Of a stretch of 64,000 bases of DNA, positions 58,742 through 64,000 are shown in pieces. Each line of letters starts with the position of its first letter. Positions within the stretch are counted from its first letter, which is position 1. The position numbers were made by a program, and so were the translations under genes. The notes beneath the pieces were generated by a model. The model ran no database searches and was not told the origin of the DNA. It saw nothing but the letters and a program-made list of their open reading frames with translations. The stretch is from JALORV01 sp963754065 (GTDB lineage: Bacteria; Pseudomonadota; Gammaproteobacteria; Burkholderiales; Burkholderiaceae_F): the NCBI GenBank assembly GCA_963754065.1, contig CAVWFH010000016.1, positions 1 through 64,000 on the forward strand, in the 5' to 3' direction.

Positions 58742-59191
58742 ATGGCAAATCTCCTGGTACGACGTCGCAATGATCCTTTCACGCCGCTGTTCGGCGACTG
58801 GATGGACGATTTGTGGAACCGAACGGGAATCGCGGCGATGCCGCGCTACGCCGACATGCCCGGGGTCGAGCGCGCATTGATGGATGTGGTCGACAAGAAC
58901 GACCACTTCGAGATCAAGGTCGACATGCCGGGCGTGAAGAAGGAAGACATCGACGTATCGATCGAGGGAACGCGAGTGGCGATTCGGGCTGAAACGCAAA
59001 GCACGAAGGAAGAGAAGGAAGGTGAACGCGTGCTTCACACCGAGCGATTCGCTGCGATGTATGCGCGGACGTTCGAACTGCCCGCCGACGTCACGGAAAC
59101 GGGGGCCGAGGCGCACTACGAAAATGGTGTCCTGACGCTCAACTTGCCCAAACGCGCGCCGTTGGCGAGCAAGAAGCTGACGATCAACTGA
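58742..59191 (+). CDS. Small heat-shock protein (Hsp20 family), second copy
   Basis: The 149-residue paralogue has the same domain order: RRRNDPFTPLFGDWMDDLW, the alpha-crystallin domain (ALMDVVDKNDHFEIKVDMPGVKKEDIDV) and ENGVLTLNLPKRAP. AAGGAGG precedes ATG 58742. The pair probably assemble into mixed oligomers. A strong terminator at 59246 ends the unit. Confidence 0.94.
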   Translation: MANLLVRRRNDPFTPLFGDWMDDLWNRTGIAAMPRYADMPGVERALMDVVDKNDHFEIKVDMPGVKKEDIDVSIEGTRVAIRAETQSTKEEKEGERVLHTERFAAMYARTFELPADVTETGAEAHYENGVLTLNLPKRAPLASKKLTIN

Positions 59192-59245
59192 CTCCAGTGG
59201 GGCGCCTCCAAGGCGGCGCAGCGCAATACTGTGCCGTCGGCGCCA

Positions 59246-59275
59246 CGGCCGCTGCTCCCGCAGCGGCCGTTTTTT
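59246..59275 (+). terminator. Terminator of the second hsp20 gene
   Basis: CGGCCGCTG-CTCCCG-CAGCGGCCG nine-pair stem followed by six T. Confidence 0.9.
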
Positions 59276-59328
59276 GTCGGCTGGGTGCAGTCCCGAGCCG
59301 GCAGGTGAAGGTCCGTAGAATCCGCCGG

Positions 59329-61678
59329 ATGGTCCGCACGTTGGATGACCTAACTCGCACGATCCGGGCAGGCGCAGCCGCGATCCTCCTTCTTTCGGTC
59401 GCCGCCGTGGCAGCGGCACAGAGCTCTCCGCTGAGGCACCCTGCTGAAGGGTGCTGCGTCCGGCCAGCCCAACAAGACAGCTGCCTCGCCGGCGGTGGAA
59501 GACACGATTCCCGCGCTCGAAGCGCGCCTGGATCAGGCACAGCGCGACGTCGAGGCGGAACGGTCCGGCCAGCGCCCGGTGCCGGCCGGCGCGACGCCAA
59601 GCCAGGTCAGTGAGGTCGGTTGGCTGCTGCAGCGAATCGCGGCCCTGCTCCAGAGCCAGCTCGATGTCCAGCGCGAGATCGAGTCGGCCCGTACGGCGCG
59701 AGAGGACTCCGACCGGGCGGCGAGGACCGCGCCTGCCCCGGAGCCAGGTCCTTACACCGTGACCCAGCTGGACGATCTTTACGGGCAACTCGACGCCGAA
59801 CGCACCAAGCTCAGCTCGTTCGAGTCGGTCGCGACCCTAAACAAGGAAGAGATCACGCGCCTCGAGGGCATCTACAAGGAGCGGCAGTCCGAAGAGCGAC
59901 TGGCGCTCGATCAGGCCGCTCGCGGCCAGTCGGCTGCACTTGAGGTTGCCAAGCTGCGCACGCGACGCATCGCCGAGGCGATCGAACTGCTGAACCTGCA
60001 GGGCCGGCTGAACGACGAACTGGCGCTCGCTTCCCGGCAGCGGATTGCGCTGCTTGAGGGCACGGCGGCAGCGATGAATCGCAATTACCGATTCAGCCCG
60101 GAAGAGCTCGAGCGTGTGACCAAGGCGATCCAGGCGCGGATCGCCGTCATCGAGCAGCAGCTCGAGGCCACGAACGCGGCGCGTGCGGCGGCGACCAACG
60201 AACGCGATCGGGCACGCCAGGCGATCGATGCGCTGCCCAATCCCACGGCGCCCGGCGAAGTGCGCCTGCGCACGGAGGCTGACGCACGGCTGCACGCCGC
60301 AGCCGTCACCCTCGATGCGCTGCGGGCACAGCAGAGTGCGCTGACTTCGTTGCGCAGCATGTCTCCACTTGCGGTCGAGCTCTGGAACCAGCGTTACACG
60401 GCAATCAACAGCAAGGATCCGGAAGCGCGGCGGACCGCGATCGCAGCACTGAATACCTCCTTCAGTCGCGTGCGTTCCCTGCAGTCGTATGCGAGCGACC
60501 TGGGCATCCTGATCGATACGGCGCTCCAGGAGCAGCAGCGACGCGTGGACGGGCTGGACCCGAAATCCCCGGGGCGGCGTTATGAAGAGGCCGCGCTGGC
60601 TGCTATCCGACGCGCCGACGAGGCGGTCGGCGAACTGCAGGTTGCCGCGCTGAAGGTTCGAGCCGCCGCGACACACTGGAATCGTGAGTTCGCATCGGCG
60701 GCGTCCGATCGCTCCGTCGAGGAGCGGCTGGCCGAAGTCTGGGTCGAGACGAAGGACGTCGCACGCGATGTCTGGAATTTCGAGCTCTTCGCCGTCGAGG
60801 ACACGATGGACATCGGTGGCCGATCGACGACGGTGTCTCGTGGAGTGACTATCGGCAAGAGCATTGGCGCTCTGCTGATTTTCGTCGTCGGCTTCTCGAT
60901 CGCCGGGGCACTGGCGCGCCGGGCCCAGCACGTGATGGTGACCCGGTTTTCCGTCGCGGACTCGCAGGCCAAGGTGCTGCGGCGCTGGGTCATGATGCTG
61001 ACGGGATTCATCCTGTTGGTGCTCACGCTCAACCTGGCGCGAATACCGCTGACCGTGTTTGCTTTCCTGGGCGGCGCGCTTGCGATCGGCATCGGCTTCG
61101 GTACACAGACGCTGCTGAAGAACCTCATCAGCGGCATCATCGTGCTGTTCGAGCGCAAGGTGCGCGTGGGCGATATCGTCGACGTCGAGGGCGTCCAGGG
61201 CATCGTTACCGCGGTCGACATCCGCTCGACGACGGTGCGGCAATTTGACGGCATCGAGACCATGGTCCCGAACGCGATGCTGCTCGAAAACAAAGTCACC
61301 AACTGGACCGGCGAATCGCCGACGATGCGACGCGTGGTGCGGGTTGGTGTGGCCTACGGGTCGCCGACCCGCCAGGTGGCGGATATCCTGCAGCAGGCCG
61401 CGGCGGAGCATGGCCTGGTGATGAAGGACCCGGTGCCGCTGGTGATCTTCGAGGATTTCGGCGACAACGCGTTGGTGTTCGCGCTGTACTTCTGGGTCGA
61501 CGTGGCCAAGAACAGCGGAATGCAGGTGCAAAGCGACCTGCGTTTCATGCTGGAAAAGCGCCTGGCCGATGCTGGTGTTTCAATCGCCTTTCCGCAGCGG
61601 GACATCCACCTCGATGCCGCGCGGCCGCTGCAGATCGAGGTGGTCGGGGGCGCCGTTCCCTCGGCGCCGGCATCCTGA
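59329..61678 (+). pseudogene. MscS-type mechanosensitive channel with long coiled-coil N-terminus; apparent frameshift near its start
   Basis: ATG 59329 begins a signal peptide (IRAGAAAILLLSVAAVAAAQ). The frame then changes by one base between about 59435 and 59494, after which a single frame runs to the stop at 61678. The main part has long Gln/Arg/Glu/Ala-rich helices (about 40-430 of the product, KefA/MscK-like periplasmic region) and transmembrane helices from IGALLIFVVGFSIAGALA. The MscS domain follows (LGGALAIGIGFGTQTLLKNLISGIIVLFERKVRVGDIVDV in parts), with the family GTQTLLKN pore-helix end. It should release solutes on osmotic downshock. The stop overlaps ribD (ATGA). Without the frameshift the product would begin at GTG 59495 and lack a signal peptide. 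Confidence 0.85.
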
Positions 61679-62772
61679 TGTACGACCCATCCGACCGCGA
61701 GTTCATGTCGCGCGCGCTCGGGCTGGCGGCCCGGGCGATGAACGACTCGGCGCCCAATCCGCGCGTCGGCTGCGTCATCGTGCGCGAAGGCAGGGTCATC
61801 GGCGAAGGCTGGACCCAGCCGCCGGGATCCAATCACGCAGAGATCGAGGCACTGCTGGATGCCCGTCGCAATGGCCACGACGTGCGCGGCGCGACGGTCT
61901 ATGTGTCGCTCGAGCCGTGCAGCCACTTTGGCCGCACGCCGCCGTGTTCCACGGCATTGATCGAGGCCCATGTGGGCCGCGTTATTGCCGCCGTCGAGGA
62001 CCCGAACCCGCTGGTGGCCGGTACCGGACTCGAGATGCTGCGCAGTGCCGACATCGACGTGCGTTGCGGGCTGCTGGAACAGGAAGCGGCCGAGATGAAC
62101 ATCGGGTTTTTCTCGCGCATGCAGCGCGGGCGACCCTGGGTTCGCATGAAGATCGCGGCCAGCCTGGACGGCAAGACGGCGCTGGAAAGCGGCGTGTCGA
62201 AGTGGATCACGTCCGAGGAGGCGCGTCGCGATGGGCATGCCTGGCGCGCGCGGGCCTGCGTGCTGCTGACCGGGATCGGCACTGTGCGGGCGGACAATCC
62301 GCAACTCGATGTGCGCCTGGTCGAGACACCGCGGCAACCCCTGCGCGTGCTGGTCGACAGCCGACTCGAGGTCGATCCCGGCGCGCGCCTCTTCGATGGT
62401 GCAGGCAAGGTGCTGGTCGCTACGGCGAGTACCCGGCCGGAGCGCGCGGCGGCGCTGCAGGCCCGTGGTGTCGAACTGCTCGAATTGCCGGATGCGCAGG
62501 GCAAGGTCGACCTGGCTGCGCTGATGCGTGAGCTCGCCCATCGCCACGTCAACGAAGTGCATGTCGAGGCCGGGTTCCGACTGAACGGCTCGCTGGTCAA
62601 GGCAGGCGTCGTCGACGAGCTGCTGGTCTACCTCGCGCCGATGCTGATCGGGGAAGCGCAGGGGATGCTGCACCTGCCGGCACTGTCCGACCTGGCCCAG
62701 GCGCAACGGCTCGAGTTTCTCGAAGTCGCGCCGGTCGGGGGCGACGTGCGCATCCGTGCACGGCTGGTCTGA
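61678..62772 (+). CDS. ribD: Bifunctional riboflavin deaminase-reductase
   Basis: The 364-residue protein has an N-terminal zinc deaminase domain (NHAEIEAL with the HAE ligand, SLEPCSHFGRTPPCS with PCxxxxxxPPC) and a C-terminal reductase domain (MKIAASLDGKTALESGVSKWITSEEAR, LRVLVDSRLEVDP, VHVEAGFRLNGSLV). It performs two steps from GTP-derived pyrimidine to the ribitylamino precursor of riboflavin. It overlaps the mscS stop and is followed nine bases later by ribE. Confidence 0.96.
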   Translation: MYDPSDREFMSRALGLAARAMNDSAPNPRVGCVIVREGRVIGEGWTQPPGSNHAEIEALLDARRNGHDVRGATVYVSLEPCSHFGRTPPCSTALIEAHVGRVIAAVEDPNPLVAGTGLEMLRSADIDVRCGLLEQEAAEMNIGFFSRMQRGRPWVRMKIAASLDGKTALESGVSKWITSEEARRDGHAWRARACVLLTGIGTVRADNPQLDVRLVETPRQPLRVLVDSRLEVDPGARLFDGAGKVLVATASTRPERAAALQARGVELLELPDAQGKVDLAALMRELAHRHVNEVHVEAGFRLNGSLVKAGVVDELLVYLAPMLIGEAQGMLHLPALSDLAQAQRLEFLEVAPVGGDVRIRARLV

Positions 62773-62781
62773 GGGGTACGC

Positions 62782-63391
62782 ATGTTCACGGGTCTCGTGC
62801 AGGGCATCGGACGTATCGAACGGGTGGAGCTCTCCACCGACGGTGGTGGAGTTCGCATCACGGTCGATGCATCGCGCGTCCCGGGCTTTGGCGCGCAGGT
62901 CGGTGACAGCATTGCTCTCAACGGCGCGTGCATGACGGCGACGAGCGTTGACGGACTGCGCTTCACCGCCGACGTGTCCGGAGAAAGCCTGGCCCGGACC
63001 GTTGGGCTGGACGCCCAGGGCGAAGTGAACATCGAGACTTCCTTGCGGTTGGGCGACGCGATCGGTGGCCACCTCGTCGCGGGCCACGTGGACGGTGTCG
63101 GCGAGGTGACCCGCCATGCGCCGGTGGGCGAATCGTGGGAACTGGTGATCGTCGCGCCGCCCGAGCTGGGCAAGTACCTCGCCGTGAAGGGATCGATCGC
63201 CGTCAACGGCGTGAGCCTGACGGTGAACCGCGTCACTGATACGCCGGCGGGTTGCGAGTTCTCGCTCAACATCATCCCGCACACCCAGGCCGTGACGACG
63301 CTGCATCAGCTTGCGCCCCGGTGCCCGCGTCAACCTCGAAGCCGACCTGATCGCGCGCTACGTGGAGCGCATGCTTCCCGGAAAGAACTGA
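62782..63391 (+). pseudogene. ribE: Riboflavin synthase alpha chain, apparent frameshift near its 3' end
   Basis: The frame encodes MFTGLVQGIGRIERV, both lumazine-binding halves (LNGACMTAT, GGHLVAGHVDGVG, VNGVSLTVNRV) and FSLNIIPHTQAVTTLHQL. After CTTGCG at 63310-63315 the correct ending GARVNLEADLIARYVERML and the stop at 63389-63391 continue in a frame shifted by one base, at the CCCCGG run. The shifted reading instead gives a nonsense tail. The intact enzyme would have about 202 residues and would dismutate lumazine to riboflavin. A one-base consensus error in the C-run is the simplest explanation. Confidence 0.88.
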
Positions 63392-63398
63392 CTACGCC

Positions 63399-64000
63399 AT
63401 GAACGACGGGATCGCCGGCTGGCTGCTCGCGCTGGCGATCAGTGCCGCACTGATTCCATGGAGCAGGCGCGAGCAGCGCGGCGACGCGGTCGGCGCCTTC
63501 GCGCTCCTGCTGCTTTACGTCGTTGCGCTCGCGGCCGGCGGATGGTTGCTGGCGCCGGAATGGCGCCCGTGGGCGCCGGTCATCGCGGCCGCGGCCGTGT
63601 GGCTCGCATTTCAGCCGCTGCTGGCGCTCGGTCGTTTGACCCGGGCCGAAGTCGGCCTGGCGCCGCTGCGTCCGGGCAGCGCACGCACAGCGTGCATCGT
63701 CACGGCCATCGCGCTGGTGCTGAACGCGGTCATCGTGCACATGCGCGGCCCGGCAGCGATGAGCGTGTCGGGCCTGCTGATGCTCGCCCTTGTGCTGACG
63801 GCGATGATCGAGGAACTGGTGTTTCGCGGCGTGATCCTGGCGCTGGCTGATCGGTCGCACCCGCCACGCTGGAACCTCTGGGGCGCACCGATTGGCTTCG
63901 GTGGCCTGGCCGTCACCGCGGCGTTCATCGCACTGCATGGCGTTCGGCCCGGCCTGCTGCTGGGCGTGGTGCCGGCGGCGATCCTCTATCTTTGGCTGCG
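63399..64000 (+). CDS. CPBP (Rce1-like) family intramembrane metalloprotease, N-terminal part (3' end outside window)
   Basis: ATG 63399 opens a frame that runs to the window end without a stop, at least 200 residues. It shows repeated hydrophobic helices and the CPBP motifs MIEELVFRG (EExxxR motif 1) and AAFIALHG (FxxxH-like motif 2, here FIALH). The family contains prenyl-CAAX endopeptidase relatives and bacterial immunity or bacteriocin-processing proteins; no bacteriocin gene is visible here. It lies seven bases after ribE and may share its transcript. Confidence 0.87.
   Translation, partial: MNDGIAGWLLALAISAALIPWSRREQRGDAVGAFALLLLYVVALAAGGWLLAPEWRPWAPVIAAAAVWLAFQPLLALGRLTRAEVGLAPLRPGSARTACIVTAIALVLNAVIVHMRGPAAMSVSGLLMLALVLTAMIEELVFRGVILALADRSHPPRWNLWGAPIGFGGLAVTAAFIALHGVRPGLLLGVVPAAILYLWL

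Overview
The window looks like chromosomal DNA of a high-GC betaproteobacterium, most likely Burkholderiales. Pointers are two 16-stranded-type porins ending in Phe, a Bug/TctC-type solute receptor, a Coq7 ubiquinone hydroxylase, and the conserved block rplM-rpsI, DUF6776, bactofilin, erpA, anmK, M23 peptidase, tyrS, dtd. I saw no tRNA, rRNA, insertion sequence, integrase or CRISPR array.

Layout. 1-2 kb: end of an Anbu proteasome-like locus (transglutaminase-like protein, then Anbu), convergent with an N-formylglutamate amidohydrolase-like gene. 2-16 kb: an accessory stress and energy island. It carries an alternative oxidase with a GlsB-type membrane protein, a FecR/DUF6600 protein, BON, CsbD and other small envelope proteins, a diguanylate cyclase, a ferritin-like protein, AI-2E-type and Na+/H+ transporters, and two related Crp/Fnr-family regulators. 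Three genes here share an 18-bp element at a near-constant distance (137-139 bp) from their start codons, and more degenerate copies lie nearby. Its architecture, an inverted repeat GTGCG-N4-CGCAC centred near -41.5 before a -10-like hexamer, is that of an Fnr-type class II activator site. 16-22 kb: a double-length UvrA of about 1915 residues with a perfect LexA box. 22-34 kb: peptidases and amidohydrolases (M20, ArgE), a translationally coupled lipoprotein and molybdopterin oxidoreductase, a PaaK-like adenylate-forming enzyme, a metallo-aminopeptidase lipoprotein and FadD. 34-45 kb: membrane and exported proteins, a PHB-depolymerase-like esterase, a Bug receptor, glpK-glpD, two porins and coq7. 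45-64 kb: housekeeping core with osmC, a probable small RNA, rplM-rpsI, erpA, anmK, M23, tyrS-dtd-PEBP-phosphatase, a MgtC/DUF4010 protein, a ZTP riboswitch before glyA, nrdR, two sigma-32-type hsp20 genes, an MscS-type channel, ribD-ribE and the start of a CPBP protease.

Six reading-frame breaks fall in five otherwise well-conserved genes (lipoprotein at 25912, glpK twice, a porin, mscS, ribE), mostly in G/C-rich runs. This pattern suggests single-base consensus errors in the assembly rather than five independent pseudogenes, but the sequence alone cannot decide.
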